Origin: Vreelandella halophila
Lineage (GTDB): Bacteria > Pseudomonadota > Gammaproteobacteria > Pseudomonadales > Oleiphilaceae
Direction: 5' to 3'
Assembly: GCF_019903425.1 (NCBI RefSeq)
Contig: NZ_JACHUZ010000011.1
Span: forward strand, 418,838-482,837
Length of the DNA: 64,000 nucleotides
Shown here piece by piece: positions 32,647 through 41,136 of this stretch (positions within the stretch are counted from its first letter, which is position 1; each line of letters begins with the position of its first letter). Position numbers and translations under genes: made by a program. The notes under the pieces were generated by a model. It did not search any database. It was not told the origin of the DNA and was given only the letters and a program-made list of their open reading frames with translations.

Positions 32647-35388
32647 ATGTCCACCCGGCATCTCAACGCGCTGTTCAACCCACGCTCTATCGCCGTCATC
32701 GGTGCTTCGGAGCGTGCCACTAGCCTTGGCGGCATGGTGCTGCGCAATCTCATGGCCGGCGATTACCCTGGCCAGCTGCTGGTGATGAATCGCCAGGGGT
32801 ACAACAAGGTGCATGGCATCCGCTGCGAGCGCCGCGTCAAGCAGATGCCCTGGGCGCCGGATCTGGCGATCATCTGTACCCCGCCCGAAACGGTGCCCAA
32901 GCTGGTGCGCCAGCTTGGCGAGCGTGGCGTGCGTACTGCCATGGTGATGACCGGCGGTATGTCCCGTTCCTACAGCCGCAATGGCGAACCGCTGATGTAC
33001 GCGGTTCGGGATGCCGCGAAGAAGGCCGGTGTACGGATTCTTGGGCCGAACACCATCGGCATCATGTCCCCGGACACGCACCTGAACGCCACCTACGCCC
33101 ACATGGGGGTGCTGCCCGGCAAGATCGGCTTCGTGGGGCAATCCGGTACCGTGGCCAGCGCCGTGATCGACTGGGCCTTTGCCCGCGGTGTGGGATTCTC
33201 GCGCTTGCTGACTCTGGGTGATGGCATGGACATCGCCCATGATGACCTTATTGATTACCTGGCAGAGGACTCCGGCACACGGGCGATTCTTCTGCACATG
33301 GAGCACATCCCCAATCCACGCCGGTTCATCTCGTCGGTGCGGGCGGCTTCGCGTTCCAAGCCGGTGATCGCGGTGAAAAGCGGGCGTTTCCCGGAATCCG
33401 AATACCTCTCCCACACGCTGCCTGATGGCATTACCCAGACGGATCCGATCTACGATGCGGCGCTGCAGCGCGCTGGTGTGCTGCGGGTGAACGGCCTGGA
33501 CGAGATGTTCGATGCGCTGGAGAGCCTCTCGCGCATGCGCCGTGTGCGCCGTGAGGAACTGGTGGTTCTGTGCAATGGCGTGGGGCCCGGTGTGCTGGCG
33601 GTGGACCGGCTGCTTTACCAGGGAGGTGAGCTGGCGCAGTTTTCCGAGGAGACGGTGGCCAAGCTGGAACAGCGTCTGCCGGGGTACCTGAGCGTGCGCA
33701 ACCCGCTGGACCTGGGGTACGACGCCTCGCCCCAGCTCTACGCGGATGTACTGCAGATCCTGGGGCACGACCCGGGGATTGCCAACGTGCTTGTGATGTA
33801 CACACCCACGCTGCTGGAGGACACGCTGCACATTGCGGATTCGGTGATGCAGGTGGCCAGGCGCCAGCGGCTGAACGTGTTCACCTGCTGGCTGGGCCAG
33901 AGCACGGTGCTGGACGCCCGGGATGCCTTCTACGAAGCCGGCGTGCCGACTTTCTTCTCACCCGAGAAGGCGATCCGCGCCTTCATGCACTTTGTGAAGC
34001 ACCAGCGAGGCCAGCGGTTGCTGGCGGAGACACCGGAATCCTGGGTGGAGCCGGAAGTGAACCGCCAGGAGGCCCGGGAGATGGTCCAGAAGGTGATCCG
34101 CAGCCGCCGCAACCACCTGACCAACCGAGAGGCGCGCCAGCTTGTGGCGGCCTATGGCCTTCAGACTCTGGAGACGGCCTATTGCGACGACGAGGAAGAG
34201 GCCGTGGAAGCCTTCCGCGAATGGGGCGGGCCTGTGAACATCACGCTGCTGCATGAGCGCGGCTGTCATCCCTACCTGGAGGAAACGTCCGGGCGCGGGC
34301 GGTACCGCTACACCATCCGCCGTCTCAATGATGAAGCTGCGGTGGCCAATGCCTGTGAGACGCTCATGGAGCAGTACCGCAAGCACTTCCCGAACAGTGG
34401 CTTCCTGGGCTTTGCCATGCACCAGACGAATGCCGGCCTCGAGGGGATCGGTTTCAGTCTCGGCATCACGCGGGATGCGGTCTTTGGGCCTCTGATTGTG
34501 TGCGGTTCCGCTGGTGCGCGTGTGAACATCATGAGCGATCGCCGTGTGGCGCTGCCGCCACTGAACATGAACCTGGCCCATGAGCTGCTGGCGCGCAGCA
34601 ATGCCTACCGTCTGTTGCGCGAATACAGTCCCAGGCCCGAAGAAGACATCCGTTCCGTGTGCCAGACACTGGTAACGCTGTCCCAGATCAACAGCGACAT
34701 TCCCGAGATCCGCGGGCTTGAGATCCTGCCCCTGCTGTTCGGCGAGGATGGCGCCGTGGCCTGCGATGTGGCCATTGATCTGGGTGAACCGGTCAGGCCC
34801 GTGATCAAGCCCTATCCCCGTGAGCTGGAGGAATGGGTCAGCCTCAAGTCCGGGCGCGAGGTGCTGGTGCGCCCCATCCGCGCGGAGGATGAACCGGGTC
34901 ACCTGGAGTTCCACCAGAGCCAGTCCCCGGAGACGATCCGCTACCGCTTCTTCCAGTACCGCAACAGCTTCACCCATGACGACATCGCGCGCATGGTGCA
35001 GATCGACTACGACCGCGAGATGGTGTTCATTGCCACCGAGTGGCAGGAGGATGGCGGCGAGCGGACCCTGGGCACGGTGCGCGTGTGGACGGATGCGGAC
35101 AACATCCAGTGCGAATTCGCCGTGATGGTGCGAGATGACCTGCGCGGCGAGGGGCTGGGCCGAATCCTGATGGAAAAGATGATCCGCTACTGCAAGGCCC
35201 GCGGCACCCTCGAGATGGTGGGCCATGTGCTGCCGGGCAACGAGGCCATGGCCGGCCTTGCCAGGGCGCTCGGGTTCTCGGTCACCTACGATCAGGAAGA
35301 AGACGTTGTGGCCCTGAAGCTGCCCCTGAACAAGCCCACGGAGGACTGGCATCTGGATCGGCTGGATGGCGAGATGCCGCCGATCTGA
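32647..35388 (+). CDS. Bifunctional acyl-CoA synthetase-like / GNAT acetyltransferase (Pat-like)
   Basis: 913 residues from the ATG at 32647 (MSTRHLNALFNPRSIAVIG), with AGAGGGG upstream; the open frame to 32533 is not conserved. Domains in order: CoA-binding (about 10-130), succinyl-CoA ligase-like (IGFVGQSGTVASAVIDWA), ATP-grasp-like region (about 480-700), and C-terminal GNAT (about 735-900) with RDDLRGEGLGRILMEKM. This is the architecture of Pat/YfiQ protein lysine acetyltransferases, which have lost synthetase activity. Diverges from the deacetylase gene. Confidence 0.94.
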   Translation: MSTRHLNALFNPRSIAVIGASERATSLGGMVLRNLMAGDYPGQLLVMNRQGYNKVHGIRCERRVKQMPWAPDLAIICTPPETVPKLVRQLGERGVRTAMVMTGGMSRSYSRNGEPLMYAVRDAAKKAGVRILGPNTIGIMSPDTHLNATYAHMGVLPGKIGFVGQSGTVASAVIDWAFARGVGFSRLLTLGDGMDIAHDDLIDYLAEDSGTRAILLHMEHIPNPRRFISSVRAASRSKPVIAVKSGRFPESEYLSHTLPDGITQTDPIYDAALQRAGVLRVNGLDEMFDALESLSRMRRVRREELVVLCNGVGPGVLAVDRLLYQGGELAQFSEETVAKLEQRLPGYLSVRNPLDLGYDASPQLYADVLQILGHDPGIANVLVMYTPTLLEDTLHIADSVMQVARRQRLNVFTCWLGQSTVLDARDAFYEAGVPTFFSPEKAIRAFMHFVKHQRGQRLLAETPESWVEPEVNRQEAREMVQKVIRSRRNHLTNREARQLVAAYGLQTLETAYCDDEEEAVEAFREWGGPVNITLLHERGCHPYLEETSGRGRYRYTIRRLNDEAAVANACETLMEQYRKHFPNSGFLGFAMHQTNAGLEGIGFSLGITRDAVFGPLIVCGSAGARVNIMSDRRVALPPLNMNLAHELLARSNAYRLLREYSPRPEEDIRSVCQTLVTLSQINSDIPEIRGLEILPLLFGEDGAVACDVAIDLGEPVRPVIKPYPRELEEWVSLKSGREVLVRPIRAEDEPGHLEFHQSQSPETIRYRFFQYRNSFTHDDIARMVQIDYDREMVFIATEWQEDGGERTLGTVRVWTDADNIQCEFAVMVRDDLRGEGLGRILMEKMIRYCKARGTLEMVGHVLPGNEAMAGLARALGFSVTYDQEEDVVALKLPLNKPTEDWHLDRLDGEMPPI

Positions 35389-35413
35389 CATCACCCAGTT
35401 CTGGGTCAGGCGA

Positions 35414-35869
35414 TCAGTAATTCTGCAGGTATCGAAGCAGGGTTATGATGCGGGCCTCAAGGATACGGGCTCGAAAACCACCACGTGACAGGGTCGCGGA
35501 GCTTCCGAATTGCTCCAGCGTCCAGTTCTTTTCGATGAATTCGAACTCAGCGTCCCTGTACTTCATCCACTGCTTCTGAGACTGCTTAAGGGCATCACGT
35601 TTGGACGTTGGTAACGTGGTAATAAGTTCTTGGTACGCTGACTGAAGTTCTTTCTTCAGAAATTGATTGTATTTGGCATAAGCATTCGCGAAATCTTTGG
35701 TTGTCTGAGCTTTATCAATTTCTTTCTGGTAAGGCTCCGCTCTCGATTGAAACTCCTTCACCAGGTCCGGCTTGTCAGGGTTGACGAGTGCATATCCAGG
35801 CAAAGAAAAGAATGCCATCATCAAGACAAAAGTTACCCGTAACCTGAAAGAAGAGGAAAGTGTGTTCAT
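35414..35869 (-). CDS. LprI/DUF1311-like secreted protein
   Basis: 151 residues from the ATG at 35869, which overlaps the lysozyme stop (ATGA). A signal peptide covers about 1-26 (RVTFVLMMAFFSLPGYA). The mature part is helical with the DUF1311/LprI-like core LKQSQKQWMKYRDAEFEFIE. Some LprI-family proteins inhibit lysozyme, so it may neutralise or modulate the adjacent lysozyme; this is inference. AT-rich relative to its surroundings. Confidence 0.78.
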   Translation of the reverse strand: MNTLSSSFRLRVTFVLMMAFFSLPGYALVNPDKPDLVKEFQSRAEPYQKEIDKAQTTKDFANAYAKYNQFLKKELQSAYQELITTLPTSKRDALKQSQKQWMKYRDAEFEFIEKNWTLEQFGSSATLSRGGFRARILEARIITLLRYLQNY

Positions 35870-36357
35870 TTTCTGTATGCTCCTGTAGAGAAGAGTTTCC
35901 ATTCACGCTTCCGTCGGTTGATTAACCCCGGCGATACGCCTGTTTGTGTTCTCTTCCAGGCTTTCCAAGCGGACTCGAGATTCTGGTATGGGGTTTGTGC
36001 ATTGGGGTTGTTGATCAGCTTTAGGGCAGAGGAGTTGCTGAAAGCCGTTCGGCCAATATTGAAAGCGAGCAACACAAGTGCATCGAATTGATGCTGTGGT
36101 AACGTTCTGACAGTTTTATTCCGAACTGCTTCAACAAACGGGCGAAGATCTTTCCTCAGAAGCTGTTCTCCTTCTTCCCTGGTAATTCCATCCCTGAATT
36201 CATCCCATTCGCCCTTTTTGATCAAATGACCATAGCCAATCGTGGCTCCCTGGACCCAACTATCCGTGTCTTTACCGGTTTGGTCGTCGTACGGAGCATT
36301 GCGGAACCCTTCCAGAGTTTTCAGGAGGGATAGTCCTTTAGTGCTCAACTGGTTCAT
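35866..36357 (-). CDS. Phage-type lysozyme (GH24)
   Basis: 163 residues without a signal peptide. The catalytic pattern is E in LKTLEGFRNAPYDD, then Asp eight residues later, and T in ATIGYGHLIKKG; FDALVLLAFNIGRTAF and WKRTQTGVSPGLINRRKREW are also standard. The loop between catalytic Asp and Thr is longer than in T4-like endolysins. It cleaves peptidoglycan. Absence of a signal implies holin- or secretion-dependent export. Coupled to the LprI-like gene. The IS begins only about 50 bp upstream of its start, so its own promoter may be interrupted. Confidence 0.9.
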   Translation of the reverse strand: MNQLSTKGLSLLKTLEGFRNAPYDDQTGKDTDSWVQGATIGYGHLIKKGEWDEFRDGITREEGEQLLRKDLRPFVEAVRNKTVRTLPQHQFDALVLLAFNIGRTAFSNSSALKLINNPNAQTPYQNLESAWKAWKRTQTGVSPGLINRRKREWKLFSTGAYRK

Positions 36358-36452
36358 GATAATTCCCTTTATCAGTCTTCAGATTGTTTGATGGAAGGCT
36401 TGTCGCCAACGGTGTCTGTCAACGTAGATGTCGCGTTTAAGTCATCAGCTCT

Positions 36453-37499
36453 TTAACAATTGACCGCCGTTTCCGGATTCAGAGTCACTGATTCCGGCAA
36501 GCTGAGTTTTCGAATATCACCGGACCAGCGGCGCGGGTTTTCAGCTTTCGCAGCCTCGATAACCCGTTGACGCTGGAACAGGATCTGGTCAGCTTCGCCG
36601 TTATGGCGCTGCTGTGGTGTCACGTAATTCAGGGCGCTGTGGCGATGCTCGGTGTTGTACCAACGCACGAACGCCAACACCCAGTCCCGGGCCTGTTCGA
36701 TTGTTGTGAAGCCGTTTGTCGGAAACCCCGGGCGGAACTTCAGCGTTTTGAACAGCGACTCCGAGTAGGCATTGTCATTGCTCACTCTGGGGCGGCTTTT
36801 CGAGGGCGTAATGCCCAAGTCGTACAGTTTCTCCAGGAAGGTCGACGCCTTCATGGGGCTGCCATTGTCCGAGTGCAGCACCAGTGGTTTGTCCTTCGTT
36901 GCCAGATGCTCACGCCAGTACGCCTTTTCGATGAACTCACTGGCCAGCTCTCCGGTTTCGCTGTCGTAGACCTCATGGCCAACGATCTTGCGGCTGTACA
37001 CATCCAGCATCAGGTACAGGTAGAACCAGGTGCCTCTGGCCGGGCCCGGTAACCATGAGATATCCCACGACCACAGTTGGTTTGGTTGTGTCGCCTTGTG
37101 TGTGGTCGCTTGGCGCCTGCTCTCAGGTGCTTTCTGTCGGCCTCTGGGGTGCACCTGATCGTACTCACGCAGAACCCGATAGAACGTTGACTCCGAGGCC
37201 AGGTAGCGTCCCTGATCCAGCTGATCGGCCACGATAAACGCCGGCGGGCAGCTTCGATATTCTTTCTGATTGCACAGCGATACCACGGCCTGGCGCTCCT
37301 GGTTCGTCAGTTTATTGCTCGGCGCCGCTCTGGGCACCAATGGCCTCTGGTCCGCTTTGACACCCTTGTCAGTCGTCCAGCGCTGATAAGTGCGTACAGT
37401 CAGGTTCAGCAAGGCACAAGCCTTCTCCAGCCGGGCTCCGCTACTCTGCGCTTGTTCAATCAGAGTAATGGCCTGCTGGCGATCCGGGAGGCTGGTCAT
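36453..37499 (-). CDS. IS3-family transposase OrfB, copy 2
   Basis: 348 residues, identical to the copy-1 OrfB including the DDE residues (WSWDISWLP, LHSDNGSPM, SNDNAYSES). The start overlaps the orfA stop by 4 bp (ATGA). Confidence 0.95.
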   Translation of the reverse strand: MTSLPDRQQAITLIEQAQSSGARLEKACALLNLTVRTYQRWTTDKGVKADQRPLVPRAAPSNKLTNQERQAVVSLCNQKEYRSCPPAFIVADQLDQGRYLASESTFYRVLREYDQVHPRGRQKAPESRRQATTHKATQPNQLWSWDISWLPGPARGTWFYLYLMLDVYSRKIVGHEVYDSETGELASEFIEKAYWREHLATKDKPLVLHSDNGSPMKASTFLEKLYDLGITPSKSRPRVSNDNAYSESLFKTLKFRPGFPTNGFTTIEQARDWVLAFVRWYNTEHRHSALNYVTPQQRHNGEADQILFQRQRVIEAAKAENPRRWSGDIRKLSLPESVTLNPETAVNC

Positions 37500-37996
37500 T
37501 CGTCCTCGTCTTTGGGGCCCCAGATCGCCTCGGCTTTTTTTGACAGCGTCAGCAGAGCCGCCGTTTCCGCAAGCGCCTTGTCCTTGCGTCGCAATTCCGA
37601 CTCAAGTTTTTTGGTTCGTTTCTTCTCGGCTTTGGTCGCTTGCCGGTTCCTTTTGGCCTGCTCATCAGACTGGGCATTAGCCCCCGCACAGGCGGCTTTC
37701 CAGGCCTCGATCTGCTCCGGGTACAGACCGTGTTTGCGGCAATATTCACCGAGCTCCGCCTCCGTCATTGGGGCGGTCTCCAGCACAATGCGGAACTTCT
37801 CTTCGCTACTCCACTTCTCGGGGGTGGCTGAGTTCGATGGCAAAACGGCACCTTGCTCTCTGGCGGCTTTACGCCAATTGTACAAGGTTACCGTACTGAT
37901 GCCTTCCTGGCTGGCCAACTCGGCCACAGTCAAGCTGCGCGGTGGCGCCATCTTCTGGAGGATGGCTTCCTTACGTTCCGGTGAATAATGGGGCAT
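37496..37996 (-). CDS. IS3-family OrfA, copy 2
   Basis: 166 residues, identical to copy-1 OrfA: helix-turn-helix then charged coiled-coil. The same A7G slippery run lies near the 3' end, at 37535-37541. Confidence 0.93.
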   Translation of the reverse strand: MPHYSPERKEAILQKMAPPRSLTVAELASQEGISTVTLYNWRKAAREQGAVLPSNSATPEKWSSEEKFRIVLETAPMTEAELGEYCRKHGLYPEQIEAWKAACAGANAQSDEQAKRNRQATKAEKKRTKKLESELRRKDKALAETAALLTLSKKAEAIWGPKDEDE

Positions 37997-38218
37997 GGTT
38001 GTCCTCTGAAATCATCAGGCGACAACTACCTTGACGCATAGGGCCAATCCCATGAATATTTCAAGGTTAGCATTCAGGTTCAGCGTTATAAAAGAGTCCG
38101 TTCCAAGGGAAAACTGCGTGCAGGTGGGATCGTCTTATCGCGTGCAGGGCACGCTCCTGGTATGGATTGAGGTGAGGTAGGTCCATCCATTATGTCTACG
38201 GAGGGAAGACGTAATTGT

Positions 38219-38241
38219 GTAGGAGCGACCTCTGGTCGCGA
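38219..38241 (+). repeat. REP-like palindromic element
   Basis: GTAGGAGCGACC-TCT-GGTCGCGA: a GTAGGAG head followed by a GCGACC/GGTCGC hairpin, matching the general form of gammaproteobacterial REP sequences. One copy seen; no RAYT transposase in the window. Confidence 0.65.
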
Positions 38242-38318
38242 TTTTCCGGGCATGACTTTACCGATCGTGCAATGGTAAATTCTGGTCATGTTGGGATCCA
38301 CGTCTTGAGGAAAAAACC

Positions 38319-38555
38319 ATGACAAGGCTCAGTTCCAAGCGCCAGGTCACGCTTCCCAAGTCCCTGTGTGACAGGGCTGGTCTGAACAGCGGTGATGAGT
38401 TCAAAGTCCTGGAGCACGACGGGCACATCACCCTGATCAAACAGACACCGGGAGCCAGTGACGGCTTTCTGAGGGATATCCAGCCGGATGAGCGTTTCAG
38501 TGAAGAGGAGTCCAGGGATGACGGAATCCAGCAGTCCAGGGATGGTGGCCATTGA
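38319..38555 (+). CDS. AbrB/SpoVT-type antitoxin
   Basis: 78 residues, ATG at 38319. The swapped-hairpin DNA-binding domain is MTRLSSKRQVTLPKSLCDRA and GLNSGDEFKVLEHDGHITLI. The C-terminal half is acidic and probably wraps the toxin. Its end overlaps the PIN toxin start by 38 bp, the usual antitoxin-first order. Antitoxins of this type repress their own promoter together with the toxin. Confidence 0.88.
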   Translation: MTRLSSKRQVTLPKSLCDRAGLNSGDEFKVLEHDGHITLIKQTPGASDGFLRDIQPDERFSEEESRDDGIQQSRDGGH

Positions 38556-38943
38556 TACCAACGTATTACTACGCCACCTGCTGAATGATGATCCAGAGCA
38601 GACGCGGCGCGCCAGAGCTTGCCTTGGAGCCACTGCGCAGGTTCTGATTACTGATGTTGTTCTCTGCGAGACGCTCTGGACGCTCGCCGGCAAACGCTAC
38701 CGGTTGTCACGGGATCAACTGGCCCGGGTTGTTCTTGCTCTGCTGGAGGAGCCCGCCTTCTGCTTTGAGGATGAGCAGGTGGTATGGGCCGCCTACTGCG
38801 ATTTTGTGGACCAGACCGGTTTTGGGTTGCCGGATGCATTGATCGCTCGCAAGGCCGAGTCTTTGGGGGCGGAGCCGCTGTACAGTTTTGATCGTGCAGC
38901 GTTGCGGATTGCGGGAGTGGAAGCACCCCCGCCGTCGCAATAG
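38518..38943 (+). CDS. vapC: PIN-domain (VapC-type) ribonuclease toxin
   Basis: 141 residues from the ATG at 38518, chosen for GAGGAG 8 nt upstream; a later ATG at 38542 would start directly at the PIN domain. Acidic metal-binding residues: D in MVAIDTNVLLRHLL, E in VLCETLWTL, D in FGLPDALIARKAE and D in LYSFDRAAL. Such toxins cleave specific RNAs until neutralised by the cognate antitoxin encoded just upstream. Convergent with yaaA, 5 bp away. Confidence 0.9.
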   Translation: MTESSSPGMVAIDTNVLLRHLLNDDPEQTRRARACLGATAQVLITDVVLCETLWTLAGKRYRLSRDQLARVVLALLEEPAFCFEDEQVVWAAYCDFVDQTGFGLPDALIARKAESLGAEPLYSFDRAALRIAGVEAPPPSQ

Positions 38944-38948
38944 CCAGT

Positions 38949-39713
38949 CTATCCGCGCGTAAACACCCAGTTGTCGCCGCTGGAAAGCTCTTCGTTGAAC
39001 ACGTACCCGTCCGTATCGAATCCTTTGACGTCCTCGGGGTCCGTCAGTCGGTTGCGGATGATGTAGGCGGCCATCATGCCCCTGGCTTTCTTAGCGTAGA
39101 AGCTGATCATCTTGTACTGGCCGTTCTTCCAGTCCTTGAACTGGGGCGTGATGATGCGGGCGCCCAGTTTCCTGTGATCCACGGCCTTGAAGTACTCGTT
39201 GGAGGCGAGGTTGATCAGTACACCGTCATCCTTTTCGAGTTCGTCTTTCAGGTAGCTGGTGATGGTGTCCTTCCAGAAGGCGTAGAGGTCTTTGCCCCGG
39301 GCGTTCTGGAACTTGGTGCCCATTTCCAGCCGGTAGGGCTGCATCAGGTCGAGGGGCCGCAGGACGCCGTAGAGGCCGGAGAGAATGCGCAGGTGGTGCC
39401 GGGCGAAGTCGAAGTCGTTCTGGGTGAACTTTTCCGGCGCCATGCCTTCGTAGACGTCGCCCTTGAATGCGAGGACGCTGGGGCGTGCGTTATCGGGCGT
39501 GAAGGGGGTGTGCCATTCCTGGTAGCGCTGGGCGTTGAGTTCACCGAGCTGCTGGCTGATGCCCATTAGGTTGCTGACCTGGTGGGGTTCCAGCTGTTTG
39601 AGGTCGTCGATCAGTTCCCGGCTGTGCTCGAGGAACTGGGGTTGGGAGTGGGCGCTGGTGGGGAGTTTGCTTTCGTAGTCGAGTTTTTTGGCGGGTGAGA
39701 CGACCATTAACAT
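38949..39713 (-). CDS. yaaA: Peroxide stress protein YaaA
   Basis: 254 residues, the usual length (E. coli 258). It starts MLMVVSPAKKLDYESKLP. Conserved blocks are MGISQQLGELNAQRYQEW, LAFKGDVYEGM, HHLRILSGLYGVLRPLDLMQPYRLEMGT, and LASNEYFKAVD. YaaA limits free iron and hydroxyl-radical damage during peroxide stress and binds DNA. The 5' flank carries a long hairpin repeat at 39763-39876. Confidence 0.95.
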   Translation of the reverse strand: MLMVVSPAKKLDYESKLPTSAHSQPQFLEHSRELIDDLKQLEPHQVSNLMGISQQLGELNAQRYQEWHTPFTPDNARPSVLAFKGDVYEGMAPEKFTQNDFDFARHHLRILSGLYGVLRPLDLMQPYRLEMGTKFQNARGKDLYAFWKDTITSYLKDELEKDDGVLINLASNEYFKAVDHRKLGARIITPQFKDWKNGQYKMISFYAKKARGMMAAYIIRNRLTDPEDVKGFDTDGYVFNEELSSGDNWVFTRG

Positions 39714-39762
39714 TTTCTATCCTCCCGTGGGTTGGCTTAGTCTTATTCTAACATGGTTGCTG

Positions 39763-39876
39763 GGCATTGAGCGGGGGAGCCCTTCACGGGAATCGCCACG
39801 AGTACGTCCATGTAGGCTGCTCTTCCGCCATCCATGGCTCCAGAGCTTCCCGTGAAGGGCTCCCCCGCTCAATGCC
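39763..39876. repeat. Long hairpin repeat, family member 1 (30-bp arms, 54-nt core)
   Basis: A perfect 30-bp inverted repeat: left arm 39763-39792 (begins GGCATTGAGCGGGGGAGC, ends ACGGGAA), right arm 39847-39876. Between them is a 54-nt core with TCGCCACGAGTACGTCCATG and CTCTTCCGCCATCCATGGC. The same core recurs at 44796-44849. It lies between divergent yaaA and the glutaredoxin-like gene's 3' end, with no ORF. It could fold as a long RNA hairpin or DNA cruciform. Confidence 0.9.
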
Positions 39877-39901
39877 TTCAGGCCTTCACGGTACTTCCGC
39901 G

Positions 39902-40153
39902 CTAGTGGTTTCCCAGAAACGCGATCACATCATCCGACGTAAACGGCCACTCCAGCTCTTTCCCCTGGGGTTCCATGCGCAGGACCGGGATGCGTTCGCC
40001 GTATTGCTGCACCAGTTCCTCGGATTCGCTGATGTCGACGACGTCCACCGGCAGTGGGGTGTCGAGTGGGGTGCGGACGAGGACCTGTTCGGCCTGTTCG
40101 CAGAGTTCGCAGTTCTCGGTGATGTAGAAATAGAGGCTGGTGCCTGTGGACAT
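39902..40153 (-). CDS. Glutaredoxin-like DUF836 protein
   Basis: 83 residues from the ATG at 40153 (MSTGTSLYFYITENCELC); an upstream ATG at 40195 is in frame but lacks family similarity. The thioredoxin-fold motif CELC (Cys-x2-Cys) lies near residues 15-18, and the cis-Pro region is RIPVLRMEP. DUF836 members are small thiol-redox proteins. The short 59-bp gap to divergent rdgC probably holds both promoters. Confidence 0.85.
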   Translation of the reverse strand: MSTGTSLYFYITENCELCEQAEQVLVRTPLDTPLPVDVVDISESEELVQQYGERIPVLRMEPQGKELEWPFTSDDVIAFLGNH

Positions 40154-40212
40154 GGTGCTGGCTTCCCCCGGATAATCCCGGCCCTGTTTGGTCAATGCCG
40201 GGGATCTGGTTC

Positions 40213-41136
40213 ATGTGGTTTCGTAATGCGCGTCTCTATCGTATCACCAAAGCCTTCGAGTGGTCCGCCGAGGCCCTGGAGGAGGCGCTGGCGAAGCGGG
40301 CTTTCCAGCCGTGTGGGCCCCAGGACACGGAGCGTCTGGGCTGGGTGTCGCCCCTGGGCCGTGATGGTGATCAGCTGGTGTTTACGTCCGGTGAGTGTCA
40401 TCTGGTTTGCCTGCGCCGGGAGGAGAAGGTGCTGCCGCCGGCGGTGATCCGCGAGGAGGTGGATGAGCGCGTGGCCGCCGCCGAGGAGGAGCAGGGGCGG
40501 CCGTTGCGGCGCAAGGAGAAGACGGAGATCAAGGAGCAGGTGACGCTGGAGCTGCTGCCACGGGCGTTCACCAAGTCCCGGTTCATTCACGCCTACATTG
40601 CGCCGTCCCAGGAGCTGGTGGTGGTGGATTCAGCCGCCAGCAATGCGGCTGAGACGCTGCTTTCCGAGCTTCGCGAGACCTTGGGGTCTATGCCGGTGCG
40701 CCCTCCGGCGGTGCAGCAGTCACCGGCGTTCACCATGACCCAGTGGCTGCGGGGCGAGGCACACCCGCCGGCGGGGCTGGTGCCTGCGGATGAGTGCGAG
40801 CTGCGGGATGATGAGGAGCAGGGTGGCGTTGTGCGCATCAAGGGTGTGGGTCTTGATGGCGATGAGGTGCGGGCGCACCTGGACAATGCCATGAGCGTGA
40901 CGCGGCTAGCTCTGGATTGGGAGGATCAGCTGTCGTTCATGCTGGATGATGAGCTGACGATCCGCCGGCTGCGCTTCGGGGATGACCTGAAGGAGAAGCT
41001 GGACGACGATGCCGGGGATGACCGCGTCGCCCGCTTTGATGCCGCCTTCAGCCTGATGACCCTGGAGCTTTCCCGGCTGGTTCCGGCGCTCCTGGAGGCC
41101 TTCGGCGGCGAGGACCGTTCCGCGCTTAACGCTTGA
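40213..41136 (+). CDS. rdgC: Recombination-associated protein RdgC
   Basis: 307 residues from the ATG at 40213 (MWFRNARLYRITKAFEW), which matches the family start; the ATG at 40195 adds six residues and has no ribosome site. Typical blocks: GWVSPLGRDGDQLVFTSG, AVIREEVDERVAAAEEEQGR, FIHAYIAPSQELVVVDSAAS, and SFMLDDELTIRRLRFGD. RdgC forms a DNA-encircling dimer ring and modulates RecA. Its end overlaps convergent yciK by 11 bp. Confidence 0.95.
   Translation: MWFRNARLYRITKAFEWSAEALEEALAKRAFQPCGPQDTERLGWVSPLGRDGDQLVFTSGECHLVCLRREEKVLPPAVIREEVDERVAAAEEEQGRPLRRKEKTEIKEQVTLELLPRAFTKSRFIHAYIAPSQELVVVDSAASNAAETLLSELRETLGSMPVRPPAVQQSPAFTMTQWLRGEAHPPAGLVPADECELRDDEEQGGVVRIKGVGLDGDEVRAHLDNAMSVTRLALDWEDQLSFMLDDELTIRRLRFGDDLKEKLDDDAGDDRVARFDAAFSLMTLELSRLVPALLEAFGGEDRSALNA

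Larger units (their letters stand above)
36410..38043 (-). mobile_element. IS3-family insertion sequence, copy 2 (1634 bp)
   Basis: Same length and, as far as I can read, the same sequence as copy 1. The target duplication CCAA flanks it (36406-36409 and 38044-38047). Ends are the same imperfect inverted repeats. It lies between the lysozyme gene and a REP-like/toxin-antitoxin region, in the same orientation as copy 1. Direct repeats 22.5 kb apart could recombine and delete everything between, including flagellin modification genes and fliC2-fliD-fliS. Confidence 0.95.

Noticed and set aside
32458..33831. 457-codon minus-strand ORF opposite the Pat-like gene
   Set aside because: Antisense shadow over a well-supported synthetase/GNAT gene.
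33958..35394. 478-codon minus-strand ORF opposite the Pat-like C-terminus
   Set aside because: Antisense shadow; GNAT motif is clear on the plus strand.
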